64,000 bases of DNA from Plantago major (Eukaryota; Streptophyta; Magnoliopsida; Lamiales; Plantaginaceae). Below are positions 45,837 to 58,179 of this stretch, piece by piece (the first letter of the stretch is position 1; the number at the start of each line of letters is the position of its first letter). The notes below the pieces were generated by a model that was not told where the DNA came from, made no database searches, and saw nothing but the letters and a program-made list of their open reading frames with translations. The stretch lies in assembly GCA_026545765.1 (NCBI GenBank), contig CM048841.1:26013397-26077396 (forward strand). Direction: 5' to 3'. Made by a program: the position numbers and the translations under genes.

Positions 45837-47912
45837 ATGACAGGCGGAATATCTAGTTTCTGGGGTCCAGTCACATCAACGCACGAGTGGTGCGAACCAA
45901 ATTATGCCTTCTCGTCCTACATCGCAGAGTTTTTTAACACCATCTCTAATGTTCCGTGCATCCTTTTAGCATTCATTGGTCTTGTGAATTCTTTGAGACA
46001 ACGGTTTGAGAAGAGGTTCAGTGTCCTTCACTTGTCAAATATGATCCTTGCCATTGGCAGTATACTGTATCATGCCACATTGCAGAGGATGTAAGTTATC
46101 ATCTGTATCTCTGGATTTTACAATCTGTGCTAGCTTTTCAAGTATTATTGTCTGGTTCTGAAATATGCATACTAGTTTAATGCTCATCCAAGTTTATAGA
46201 TTGTCATTAGTTTGATCATTGAATCTTCTACGTTCAGTATGCTGTTCTCCCTTGTGGCAAATTGTGCAGCATGCATCAAACTCAAGTTAACATTACTTTT
46301 TCATTATTTTTCTCTTTTAATGTATGTGCCTTTACAATTTTGAGATATCAAATTGAAGAGAAATCACATCTTAATAACTTAGTAGTCTACGAAAATATCA
46401 AGAACCTGTTTAAGTTTTTGTAGGTACCAATCAAGAAGATCCTTCCTATTCATAATCAATTTACATTCCTTTTTACTGCCTTCATATATAAAAAATAATG
46501 ACATTACATACGAGCAATGTTGGAAAGCCTATAATTTGTCTTGGATGTGATGGATTTGTTGCATTGTGCAAAATATGACCTGAAAATGATACATGAAAGG
46601 AAATATATAGAATAATACGAAGCGTGGTGATTGCTTGATCAGAGTTATATTGCATAACCAAGGGTAGAGATCTCTTGAGGTCCTGTGATTCTAGCATTGA
46701 CAAGTTCACTTATATTTTCATTTTAATTTGACTTTGTGCAGTGTGTGCCATTTTTATATCTTGCGCATGAATGATATATTAGTATATATTTTCCTCAAAA
46801 CATTGATCTTTTGGGTATGCTTATTATAACTGTTGAATTTGTAAGTACTGTAGTTTAAGAATGAAATTCAAGGTTGCATGTTTTTTCCTAACGAGCCACA
46901 TTGCACCTAGGTTTGAGTTAGTTAAACATATGAAATCCAGTCTTGTATTTTCTTTACATGTCAACTGTCCAGGTGTTTCTTGGCACGTCTGATACAATAG
47001 GAAAAACACCTTGTATTATTGTGGGGCATTAGCAAACTTACTCACATGCCTATGTCCATGAAACTTTTTGCATCTATGGTTGAACGTACACCTACTCATA
47101 CTGCTGATTATTTGGGCAATGCATTAATCTTTTGGTGCTTCTACAAGATTTGGCAATGGTTTTGGTGCATAAGCATGGCAATTGCACAATACTCTGCTTG
47201 TATAAGATTTGACATGCTATTAATATTATGATTGAATTTGCTCTAGTGGCATTTGTGTTGTAGAGGATAGTAAGTTTAAGAATTTTCCTGTGATAATCTC
47301 ATTCTTCCTGCTAGTTTTGTAGTTGTTGGACAAGTAAAGGGCAGAGAAATGAATGGTAATATTCCTATTTTTACACTTACCCAAGACTTTTCTTGCAGGC
47401 AACAACAAGGGGATGAAACACCCATGGTGTGGGAGATGCTCCTTTACATTTATATCCTCTACTCTCCAGATTGGCACTACCGGAGTACAATGCCCACCTT
47501 CTTATTTCTCTACGGTGCAGCTTTTGCGATTGCACATTCACTGGTTCATTTTGACATCACTTTCTGGGCCCATTATGCTCTGCTGTGTCTTCTTTGCATT
47601 CCTAGGATGTACAAGTATTACATTCACACAGAGGACAACTCTGCTAAGCGTCTGGCTAAGTTATATGTTATCACTCTTTTGGCTGGGAGTCTGTGCTGGC
47701 TAGTTGACCGTCTCTTTTGCCACAATCTCTCTCAGTGGTACTTCAATCCACAGGGCCATGCATTATGGCACGTATTCATGGGTTTCAACTCATACTACGC
47801 CAATACATTCTTAATGTATTGCCGAGCTCAACAAAGAGGATGGGACCCAAAAGTAAAGCACTTTCTGGGATGTTTCCCTTATGTGAAGATTCAAAAACCG
47901 AAAGCCCAGTAG
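45837..47912 (+). CDS. ACER: Alkaline ceramidase (ACER family)
   Basis: Two coding exons, 45837-46090 and 47399-47912, joined in phase 2, give 255 residues, the length of the Arabidopsis alkaline ceramidase. The enzyme hydrolyses ceramide or phytoceramide to a sphingoid base and fatty acid at endomembranes. The N-terminal E17-W18, E20, N22 and E31 correspond to the calcium site of human ACER3. His79 in LYHATLQ, and His205 and His209 in GHALWHVF, correspond to the zinc ligands. Several hydrophobic segments (about 39-52, 62-80, 90-110, 117-130, 135-150, 165-185, 205-225) fit a seven-helix membrane protein. A 1.3-kb intron separates the exons. The C-terminus is short and lysine-rich. No lesions were seen. 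Confidence 0.95.
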
Positions 47913-48771
47913 AGAATGTACGGCTCCATACAATGGAAGCATGGATTGTTTGGTAGAGTACATTGTGGGCTGGTGCAAGTTGTCGTGATTCGTTTTTCTC
48001 TTTTCCCATCTGAAGATTGTAATATAAAAGGATTGACTGGGAGTAATTTTGGTTGGTCGATAGTGGTGAATTTTTAATGTAAAAAACTAGCGTTTTGGTA
48101 TTGTACCATTGCTTCTACACTCCCACTAAGCTTACATCAGTTTAGGTATGATTTATTGATATTAGGTATGACCTTGATTTATTACCTTGATTTATTTGCC
48201 TCTTGTCTAGTAATCAGAAACATGTTTTCAAGTCTGATTAGCGCCAGTTATTGTTTTCACTTGTAGAATTTGTTCTCTGTTTCATTTGCTGGAAAACACA
48301 TAAATCTACAACTCTTCAGTTTTCAAGATAATGGTGGCTAGTCTTGCTAATACGCTTTTCTGTTTTACTTCGTACAGTACGAGTGAATCACTATTCTTGG
48401 TAACTTTTTCCACACAATTGATTCAATGTGTGTTTGGGATTTGCTCGATTCACATTGATGTCCTCGGATTTTCATCTGTTACCAATATTTGCAGACGATT
48501 ACAACTGGGTCTGTTGACCTTCATACTCTGTTATAAATTACTTGAATAGTTGAGATAATGCTTTGAGATAGTGCTAGTAGAACTTCAATGTACTCATTTG
48601 GGATTGAGTAAATATTAATACTTATGGACATAAAATAGAGATAAACAAACAATGACAATTCATTATAGATAAAGTGATTAGAAAGAAAGAAATCGAGCAA
48701 TAATATTTCACATGATTTTCCTAGTGTAAATCATGCAAGTTTGCATTTCATTTGGGGAGGAACGTAGGGTA
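47913..48771. other. 3' UTR of the ceramidase gene and intergenic DNA
   Basis: 3' UTR sequence runs on from the stop, with TAATATAAAAGG and ATGTAAAAAACT as possible polyadenylation context near 48020-48085. The remainder is intergenic; no gene was recognised. Confidence 0.5.
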
Positions 48772-48912
48772 ACGTTACATAATCATCAGTCAATCTATCT
48801 ATCACAACTAACATACACTAGGTCACAACCCGCTGTTGATGAGAATCGAACCCATAACCTCTGAAATTATGGCACATCAGCCTAACCAAATGAGCTAGAC
48901 CTCATTGGCATC
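48772..48912 (-). mobile_element. SINE with tRNA-like head, 3' end diverged
   Basis: Read on the minus strand it has a pol III A box (TAGCTCATTTGG) and, about 35 bp on, a B box (GGTTCGATTCTC), followed by the family body CTAGTGTATGTTAGTTGTGA and GATTATGTAAC. No poly(A) tail or target duplication remains. This is the only one of the three copies in the window with both boxes. Confidence 0.75.
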
Positions 48913-49466
48913 TTTATTCATGTTCAATAATATGAAATCATGATGTTGGCCGAAATAAAACATTACTCCTAAATCACTCACTTAGCAAGTTAGCATTATA
49001 AAAATGTTCATCCCTGAATCTAAATAGTCACAGCCTCACAAATAAATCATTATCTCCACAATTGCCACATTGTGGAGATATCGTTATTACAGATGAAGCA
49101 AGGGTAGCGAGAACGACCAGCATAAGATATGTTTAAACAAAAATTACCATACCAACAATTGTAAAAACATCAACAAACAAAATGCAAAGCCAGGCTACAA
49201 TACGGATGTTTATCATCCAATCTCTATAGTTCATGGTTGTGTTCAGGGACAAGGCTCCCATGTGGCTTTTATCTAAGATACACTCAAAACAGAAACTGAA
49301 AAGGTAGAACTATAAAAGTGTCCAACAAACAACGTCAGGTGATGAACATTTAAAATTCCAGTTGAAGGGCTTCACATGGACAAAGTCTGAAGTTCTGAAA
49401 TGCAGGTTCAAGCAACAAGACTTGACGTAGCTTTCAGCAGGCAATCAGTTATTGAGGCGAAAAGAT
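48913..49466. other. Intergenic DNA and 3' UTR of the mitochondrial-type protein gene
   Basis: No other gene is seen. Confidence 0.5.
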
Positions 49467-52250
49467 TCAAAGTGAAGTAACATCAGTAATGGCGGCCAGT
49501 ATCTTTTCCTCTAATTTAGATTCTTCAACCCACAAAGAACTTAGTCTATGCACAAGTTCTTGCTTTTCTTTCTTTTTCTCCTGAATTTTCTTTTCTCTCA
49601 TCCTCCAATACTCGAGCTTGTCTGCTCTTTCTTTCATCTGCAATCACCAGGGGAAAAGTAGTATGCATATGGTCAATTAATGAGAGCATTGCTAAAGAGG
49701 ATCAAACCTATTCTGCGCTGCCAGCTGGAAATTATTCGGTCACTTCAGATTATATAGCACAAAACTTCATACTATTTAATATTGGCAGGGGATGAATGTA
49801 ACAAAGTCCAAATTTAAAATGAACGAGTGGCTATCTAGAGATAACTTATTCAACCACTCACTTTTGGGTGTTACCCGGGTTGTTGTGCAACAATATTGAC
49901 ACTCGCACAAACCAATATCGTTGTGAATAATAAATGGACTAATAGTGGTATTTTCAAGTTGGTTAATAATTCTAAAATCGTAAAAATACAATGGATATTA
50001 TGTCGAGGGTCATTGGGCTAAAACTAATTATACACCCATTTCCCTCATGAATGAGATGCTCATGGAGCACTAAAAGTAGTTAGTGCCAACTGCCCTGTAG
50101 CTAGTAACAACATACTACACTAGATAACTCAGCTTATTTGCATACGTATTTCTGAGTTTCAAAATGACCGCAAAGGTTTGAATTCTGGGAATATGAAACT
50201 TTCTTAACTTGTTAGAAATTTAGAAATACGTTGTACCTCGGAGTCCACCTCTGGCCGCCTAGAAGCTAATAGGGTGGGATAAGCGAAATTGAGGCCGTCT
50301 CATCAGCAAGTTAAAGTACTCATGTTGCAATCTCACGTTCATGGTTGAATTTGCCATTATTTCATTACGGCCCCAAGTCTTGTCACTAGCAAGTTAGCTA
50401 CTTATTTATTTTATTCGAGCTGTTGCACACAGTATATTTTAACCATAGTGAAATATGATCTTAAGTTTGATCTTTGATCAGCCCCACTTGAACAAATCAC
50501 TCCGAGAAATTAAGTTCCCACCTATTCCTATTATATATTCAGGGTTTATCATTGAGGATTTTATGGTGCTTAGGCGAGAGATGAGGATTGAGGAACAACC
50601 AACTCTGAGTGAAGGATAAGCACTGAAGCTTCTAATGGTTTTTAAGTAGAGATAAGAAGATAACATATAATTATGTTGAATGTCAAGGGCTAGTCTCTAG
50701 ATCATTTCTTGTAGTGGTTTTCCATGGCCATTAATGAAAAACACCCGAACTGTACTATATAATGGTGTTGAGAAGGAGCTGTGTGAGTGCCTTTGTTTTG
50801 GCACATATTTGCAGGTTCAATAGGACAACCAAATTGTGTGTAGGGACTGGCGGTTCGTGATAGAACTCTAAGATTGTTGGTTCTAGATTAGATTTTGTGC
50901 AAGAAATTGAATAAAAGAAACTAGTTCTAGACCATAACGAACAGACAAAAAGTGTATGTGTATTGAAGGGGGATAAGAACTCCCAAGGTAAAATAGGTAC
51001 AATGCTTTTGTCCGATAAAATGGAAACTACATTCTTCTCAAATAGGTTCATGGTTGTTGGAAACTTAAAATATGTATGCAAAGACTCTTAATATACAAAA
51101 GAAGAAATGCAATGGGATGCTGTCTAGCTAACTACATGCAACTCACGCTATCAGCATGTAAGTAAATACACAATTATTCCCACCGTCCCACCGCAAAATA
51201 AATTACATCACACATAATTAGAATAACGTAGGCCAAGCCCGCTAATCCACCCAAGAAGCTCAATTAATTATCAATTAATATTAAAGACTAACTTAAAAAT
51301 TCTACTATGAAGCCACATTTCTCATTCACACGGTTTCCTCAAGTCTAATATATTGTTTCACAACAACCCCGGGAACAATCGAGCATGGAACTAAAAATAA
51401 ATTAGCTCAGAGTAGTCTTCAATCTAAACTTGAACTTACCAATTAAAGTAAACATTGGTCCTCATAGGTCATAGCTGATATCCAACACATACAAGCTAAT
51501 ATTATGTTCACTTCACCCATATATCTAAACTGAAGTAGCCTAATCGTTCACTTTAATTTTGGACTAAACTACCGATTAGAGTATACATTGGTCCTCATAG
51601 CTGATATCCAACACAACACATACAAGATATTGAATGTTCACCTCATCCATATCTAAACTGAAGTAGACTACTCGTTCACTTTAATTTGGACTAAACTACC
51701 GATTAAAGTATACTACATTGGTCCTTGTAACCAATACCTAAAACTGTGCTACAAGATCGCATAAGCGTGAGCAGGAAACACACACAAGAACAGAAAGCAA
51801 AACTTAGAGAAGACATGGAAAATGAATAAGAAACCAGAAGAAATTAGAAATTGCGATAGCACATACCAGAAGCAGACTCAACTCCTCACGAGACGCCTGT
51901 CTTTGAATCGCCTCCGCCTTCTTTTTGGCCTCTTTAGCAGCTTTCCTCTCCTGATTGGCGAGCCTAAGCGCCTCTTTCTTCTCCTGATCCTTTCGCGCCT
52001 TCTCGATCCTCTGGAGCTTCATTTCTTCAATGTAGCCCTTGCGCATCTCCTTCACCTTCCGAGCGTAGTCGCGGCGGAGAAAGGCGAGATGCTTCTGTGC
52101 CTCCCTGGGGTCTTCGAAGGGTTTCCAGGAGTTGATGTACGAGCTCGGTGGTTGGTAATCATGCTCTCTGGACGAGGCGAATAACCGCCTCTGGCCGACG
52201 GCGGGGATGGGCGGCGGGATTCGCCGGAGTATGTGTCGGGATAGGGACAT
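49467..52250 (-). CDS. Small basic coiled-coil protein, probably mitochondrial
   Basis: Two exons, 52250-51867 and 49637-49467, joined in phase 0 across a 2.2-kb intron, give 184 residues. The N-terminus (MSLSRHILRRIPPPIP, rich in Arg/Ser with no acids) looks like a mitochondrial presequence. A conserved-looking patch YINSWKPFEDPREAQKHLAF is followed by long charged helices (about 60-128 and 129-165) rich in Lys, Glu and Arg, and the end LEEKILAAITDVTSL. The second exon repeats the style with LEYWRMREKK. I recognise it as similar to uncharacterised plant proteins but cannot assign a function. The composition resembles organellar ribosomal or ribosome-associated proteins, which is inference only. 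The ATG at 52250 is chosen because it starts the presequence. Confidence 0.75.
49638..51866. other. Large intron of the gene at 49467-52250
   Basis: 2.2 kb without a recognisable nested gene. A near-duplicate phrase GTAGCCTAATCGTTCACTTTAATT / GTAGACTACTCGTTCACTTTAATT with neighbouring text (51440-51620 versus 51570-51720) indicates a roughly 130-bp tandem duplication. Confidence 0.55.
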
Positions 52251-52863
52251 CGTAGCTGCTGCTATGTGTTTCTACTCTACTTTTACCACACTGCAAATTA
52301 ATTCATTCAACTCAAGGGAACTGGAACAACGACGTATTGGTAATGGGCTCTCTTGGCCTTTCAGCATATACAATTGGAGGAGGCCCATCACTCAACAACA
52401 ACAACCCCGTCCGGACAGTTGCCTTTTGGATCTGTTTAGCACTAACTTATTAGCAAGATGAACTTATTTTCATGTTACTGAAAAGCATGTTCAGGTATTT
52501 TTGTTTTAAAAAAAGCTTAATGATTTATTAGCAACTCAAATAGCTTATATTTCAGATGCTTAAAAAACGGGGACGTTTCGATTTTTTTAAGAACTTCTTG
52601 TAATATATTCTCTCCGCCCCGGATTCAACTCCCCGCAGATCCGAACACAAGTTTTCAAAGAACATTGAATAAAGTAGGAGAAATGGTAATAAAGTAGGAG
52701 ATTTTCCTTTTAAGAGATGAGAATTTAAAATTGATACGTCACAAAATGGAATGCATAAAGTTTATGAAGTACGAACCACTTGTTTGGTTATCCACTTGAG
52801 CTAAAGAGCCTAAGGTATGGGTCCAAAACTTTTATTGTCATAAGATTCTTAACCACAAAAGCA
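52251..52863. other. Intergenic DNA upstream of the 52250 gene
   Basis: It holds the promoter region of the leftward gene. No further gene or strong repeat was seen. Confidence 0.5.
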
Positions 52864-53100
52864 TTTTTTTTTTTTTTCAGTAAGTAAAATTTCATTAATG
52901 AAATAAGAAAAGGAGCTCAAAGCTCTATACAAGGTACAACAGTACACAGTAAGCTAGCACAAGGAAATTACAAGATTTCTTCATAATCAAATGGTAAAGA
53001 AAGAAATCCATGTGAATCCTTTGTAAATTGATGGCACAGATGATGAGCAAGGCGGTTGTAATTCTTTACATCTTTCAACTTTCTGCTCAGGGTTAGTAAT
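52864..53100 (-). mobile_element. LINE 3' end (RNase H C-terminus plus poly(A) tail)
   Basis: On the minus strand a frame reads NYNRLAHHLCHQFTK and ends in TAA at 52970-52968, the pattern of the last helix of the RNase H found at the end of plant LINE/L1 ORF2. A 3' UTR with ATTAATGAAATTTTACTTACTG follows, then an A-tail (T14 at 52864-52877 on +). It is 5' truncated, as most LINE copies are. Confidence 0.6.
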
Positions 53101-53104
53101 TAAA

Positions 53105-53362
53105 AAGGCTTGGATAAAACTCAATTACGGTATGTTTGGCTCAAAATTTGGGTTGAATTATAATTGAGACAACCCATAATTGAGTTTGGCAATTCCATTT
53201 TAATAGGGCAATTAGTTGGAAAAAGATAATTGAGTACAACCTATGATTTTCCATTCTTCCTTCTACAAACCTACAAAACTCTATAAAATTTTAATTATAT
53301 ACTAAACACAAATTTAACAACTCAATTACTATAATTTAGTCAACATTCATCAATTTACCTTA
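53105..53362. repeat. 'TGTTTGG' repeat relative (copy 4, diverged)
   Basis: It starts TATGTTTGGCTCAAAATTTG and has CAACTCAATTACTATAATT near its end. The same vocabulary is found in the repeats at 41733 and 60950 and in 61340-61440. Non-coding. Confidence 0.4.
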
Positions 53363-53620
53363 AAATGGACTCCATTATCGCATGTCTTATAGAGAAAGTT
53401 TCGGATTACAGAGAAATTTTCACTATTAGAAATCTCTTTTGCAACTTGATTCTTTCTATACCTGGCTACAATCCTACAATTGCAAGATTATGTTACAACA
53501 TTAATGATGTTACCGCCTACATCTACAAGGCCGGATATCAACCCAGGAAAGAGGGGCTATATCCCTTTCGTTACATAGTGAGCAAGAAACCACCTTTCTT
53601 CCCATCCAAAGGCTTAAGCA

Positions 53621-56600
53621 TTAGATAAATTGCTTTAGGAACTCTGTCGCAACAAGCCTCCCACGTGTGTTCATGGACAATTTCAACTCGCTGATTTCTT
53701 TATCAATATCCTGCAGTATAAGAGAAAATAAGAACAAAGATCTAGCATTCGTCGTGAAGTGATGTCTTCCTGGGGAATGAGGGTCGGTCCATAAGAGAAT
53801 CTGGAACTAAACATAACAGTAAATAGAATGGTTTAACAACTCTACTGAGTAATGGCACTATTCTACAGCACTACTAAACTAAAACAGTAAACACAATTTT
53901 CTCTTGATTTACACTTCAGATTTGACAAGTGAAACCCATGAAACCTGGGAACTGATAAAATCTTTGAGTCAAACAACGAGAAGCTTGCCGGATATCAAGA
54001 TAATATTAGATAAAATTAGAGTGTCTCCATAAGGTAACTTGCCCAGAAGTAATCAGTTTTTAATTCTTGAAATATCCAAGTGCGTGTCGTTTTCATTATT
54101 AAAATCTGATTCAGTCAGTATAAAGCTAACCAGGCCAAAACTTGAGAAATCTACCTCCATGAACTGAACAATGAAATCTATCAGCTTCTGCTTTTGCATC
54201 TCCTCGCAGTGATAATTGGTAATGAGAAAGCTTATGTCATAACCCTGAGAAAGCAAACCAGTCAGAACAGATAACGTTTATGAAGTCTCAATATTTTTAA
54301 CCAAAATCTATAGTCTTGATGTGTGTAAGTGCAGAAAGCAAAGTCAAGTTTCTTCTTCCATATAAATTATGATGAAAATGCAAATACTAGTAGTACCAAA
54401 GGTAATGAGGATAAAAGAGCTGAGAGCAAAAATAATCATCTTAGCGGAAGAGGAAAAACCAACTCTTCTTACGACAGTCGAACTTTCTAGATCCATTTGC
54501 AAGATTTGAATGTTATAACATAATTTTCTTAGCAATCAACAGCAAGAAACAGGAGCATTTTCAGAGAAGGAATACAGAGATCTCAATAGAGATTCTTAAT
54601 CTCAATTTGGGGGTGGCAAAACTGCAAAAAGTATACCTGGGTGAACTTCATGTCAAGTATGATGGTGAAATATAATGGTCAAGTTATGCGCCACATTACT
54701 ACTGTGACAACTTTGGAATGCTAATTCAGCTCATCTATATTGATTATTGAAGTCCCATCATGACCTACCTCACAGACAGAGAATGCATATAAAGTGCACT
54801 TGTCCATGGCAACTGCCAACTACGTGAATTCAATGAAAAGCTACAATTACTTGACACAGACATAGATCTGGGCGGTCACAGCTTTAGAGTTTAATTGTAT
54901 AGAAAGATGTGAGATATGCGCTTGTGAATTTTCTTAATTGCAAAAACATGCGGATAAAAGATACTAATAAAAGAAACATGCATACCTGTACTGGCATTCT
55001 CCTCAGTACTTGAAATGCCTCCGCTCTCATAGACAAGAATCTAAGGAACTTCTTTGTCAGTATGTTTTCAAGTTCATCCGCCTGCTTGACCTATAATCAA
55101 GTTCAGGCATTTAGTTGTCACATAAGATGATGTATCCAATCACAATCTCTATCAAAAAATCTACCCATATTTGATTAAGAAACATCGATGCTTAGAGTCA
55201 AAACTGGTGATTTATGCACATGAAAGGTAATGGTTATCACGTCAAGACATTATATAAGAATTTACCAAGGCATACTCCCACTGGTGAACAAAGGAATCCA
55301 ACAGATTCACTTAATATTGCCATGTATAGCTACCCTAAAAAAGAAATGTGCAGCATGTACAGTAATGGAAGAAAATTAATCTATCCATTAAAACTAAAGT
55401 GACAGTCTTAGAGAGCTCTATAGATTTAGGTTTTCTTCCTTCACTTAATTAAGGCTCTACTTTTATGATAAATTTCCAAGCAGGTCATGGGAGGACATGA
55501 TTGGTGGCTTGGAGAAAGAAAGATGAGGAATGGTGGCACACGCATGCATGGACTGGTCAACATAAGCTTTATTTAATTATCGCTATACAGTAGTATATGG
55601 TTTCAGTAATTTTTCCATTGACTCCCTATCTTAATCAGCCAATATCAAGCTTACCAGGAATTACCTTGAGACTTATACGCAGTGAGTTTATAGATGTTTC
55701 AATCAAGCATTTCTCAGCCTCATTTCTACAGATCAGGACCTAAGAGTCAGCAGAGGCACAATGTCAATACCGTAATTCAAATAAAATGAGTTGCTCAAAA
55801 AGCCACGACTCTCACTTGACTATATTAGTTGCAATTCAAACACAAAAAGGAAAAGGAGAAGAAAGAAAACAGAAGTCATATGAAACAACAGTATTAGCAC
55901 ATAATCCTATCAAAGAGAAGCCAAAAAAAGGGTAAAAAGAACAAATGATGACTGCAAGTAGACAAAGACCCCAAAATTAACTCTAATTCCCCGCTTTAAA
56001 ATTACAAGCTACAAAAATTATCTATATGGTTTAGTAGAGTGAACAAAGTCACTTTGCCTACAAACAACAAGTCTGCCACTGTAAAAGGAACTTGGAGGTG
56101 AAGCAGGTGGAACATCGACAAAACTATTGTAATATTAGCATGATGCACCCTGTTAACTGCTAGTGGAAGTCCTCTACAAATGGTCATCGTACATATAAAA
56201 GGATAAATGATGACATGGTGGTCTGACTTTTCCAGACAGAGTATATGTTGGAGTATCACACAGCTGACATATTCCAGGCAAATTATGGGATGTGAGTAAG
56301 AATTTATAGTGAAGTGGAAAATTTCCAAATAGATCTCATTTCACGTATTCAGTAACCCTTGTTGAAGATGGTCCAGAGAGCTCTTTATAACTTATAAGTA
56401 CAGTTATTGGCCAATAATGGTACTTGAGAAAGTCCAAACACATAAATCTGTTGAAATATCCAACTAGTTTTGCGTGGAGATTGTTGATTATGTATCACCA
56501 AGAAATAAAACATGATGAAAGGAAGGCAAGTCATTAGTTTAAACCTTTCTGTCACTATTGTTTGAAAAGATCAATGTACTGTTAGGATGCATGTGTTCCA

Positions 56601-58179
56601 TAGAATTGTCTACAATGGAATTTCACATGTCAGTACGTAAATAAGCTCCTGCCTTAAGTGTGTGCGAGAAAAAATATATAGAACATATTGACCAAGCAAC
56701 AAGCGATATAATGTATTCGGGTACCCGCCCTGATTTGAGAATCAAAGTCTTGTTCCGGACACCGGAATCCCATCCCCACCCCCGTAAAAATTTTCGGGAA
56801 TATCTTTTTAACTGGTACCTAAACCCGAAAATACTTGATCCGATCAGGATTTTTACATGTTCGGTTCGGGATCGGAACACAAACCCTATTCCACCCTTAT
56901 TTATTACTGATTCCAGTGTGGGGAATACAGTAGCTGTAAGCCCTATGCTAAAAGCAAACATGAATAATCTAGTATCAAACCCATAATTACACATAAAAGT
57001 AAGCAATGTTAAGGCGAGAGAAGCCTCCTTACAGGATTTAATAGGAGCTCAGGGCTAGTCCTGAAAACCAAAAAAGCAAATGTCAAGATCCTCAACAATT
57101 TTTCATGGAAGTTGGATATGGAATATGCTCAGAATCTGAACAAACCAAATAAACTCAGATGTCACCCTAACATATCTAAATACATGTGTGAATAACGACT
57201 TTCAGTTAAAGGAGATAAAACGTACAATCATGGACATCTTTCTGCCAAAATGGTGCCCTAAGAGTTTTACTATACTACATATATCATGTAAATATGCACT
57301 TCATCATTTTCTTTGAGAAATGCCCCCCACTCGCATTAGAAGCCACTTATTCAACTATCTTCCTTCACTATCAGGATCTAGAATCTCATTATGTTTTGCT
57401 TTTTCCCCAAATTTTACTAGCATTATAATGCAAATATATGATGAACATGGTTCTAAAACTTAATCCCAATCTCCTCACATACAACCCCCCATATAACGCC
57501 ATATATGTTTATGAGTTCTTAAACAAAGACCAAAGTGCCAATGGAGCTTAGCTCAATTGGTTAGGCTGAGTTGCCATAATCCCAGAGGTTATGGGATGTA
57601 ATATGATTGTAATAGTGATATTCTAAAAAAAAAAAAACAAAGACCAAAGTTCATTGATGCATTCCTCTATTTCCAAATTTCCATCAATACTTTCACCAAC
57701 TTCAAATCAAGAAATCAGACACAACAAAATATGCACTACTGAATGCTTCAACTCATGGATTGACATACATACTTGAGTTCGACTTCCGGTTTATTGTGTC
57801 TTTCAACTTCTTGGCAGGGGAAATTCTACAAACACATTGAAGCAAAACCAAATCAAACTTACAGAAAATTACCGGAAACCACAATCACCAATTCGATTAA
57901 ACCTTTCCGCACAATAAAACCAACACAAGCTGAAAAAATGATAACCATAACACACCTGCAAGCATAAGGCAGCTTCCAGCGTGTTCCGTATACACGTCAA
58001 GTATAACCGTGATGTGTTGCTGGCCTGGTCAAGACACAGAAAATTGTTAAGATCAAATTTTTATTTCTACAAAAGCAATTCAACATGATGGAGTTAGTAC
58101 AATGTGTAGTGAGAAAAGGGAACAAGCAAGAGATTGAGTGTCAGTGGAGATGAGATGTTAATGAGAATTTACTCACCAT
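53621..58179 (-). CDS. ARPC4: Actin-related protein 2/3 complex subunit 4 (ARPC4)
   Basis: Eight coding exons in order: 58179-58177 (ATG only), 58024-57956, 57825-57773, 57060-57033, 55739-55665, 55090-54986, 54244-54155, 53710-53621. The frame is open for 170 residues, the normal ARPC4 length. ARPC4 forms the core of the Arp2/3 complex with ARPC2 and is needed for branched actin nucleation. Hallmarks: [17 protein letters not shown] near 25-41, [61 protein letters not shown] and the terminal [14 protein letters not shown]. Every join has GT/AG borders and correct phase. The start codon is the last three bases of its exon (ATG|GTGAGT). Introns hold a SINE (57537-57634) and other repeat DNA. 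No lesions. Confidence 0.96.
55740..57032. other. Intron 4 of ARPC4
   Basis: 1.3 kb without exons. 56699-56915 is a repeat-like segment with CGGGTACCCG and several CGG/CCG-rich words resembling the end regions of hAT-like MITEs, but I could not define its borders. Confidence 0.5.
57537..57634 (+). mobile_element. SINE copy with 16-bp target duplication, internally deleted
   Basis: AAACAAAGACCAAAGT flanks it at 57521-57536 and 57635-57650. The body has the pol III A box TAGCTCAATTGG, the CAGAGGTTATGGG lead-in to the B box, then jumps to the tail TGTAATATGATTGTAATAGTG and poly(A). The middle of the family sequence, including most of the B box, is missing. It lies in an ARPC4 intron (57061-57772). 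Confidence 0.85.

Noticed and set aside
48830-48900. Possible tRNA gene (A and B boxes present)
   Set aside because: No acceptor stem or complete cloverleaf could be formed; the boxes belong to a SINE head.
56699-56915. Possible MITE in ARPC4 intron 4 with CGGGTACCCG
   Set aside because: No matching terminal repeats or target duplication were seen; left as part of the intron description.
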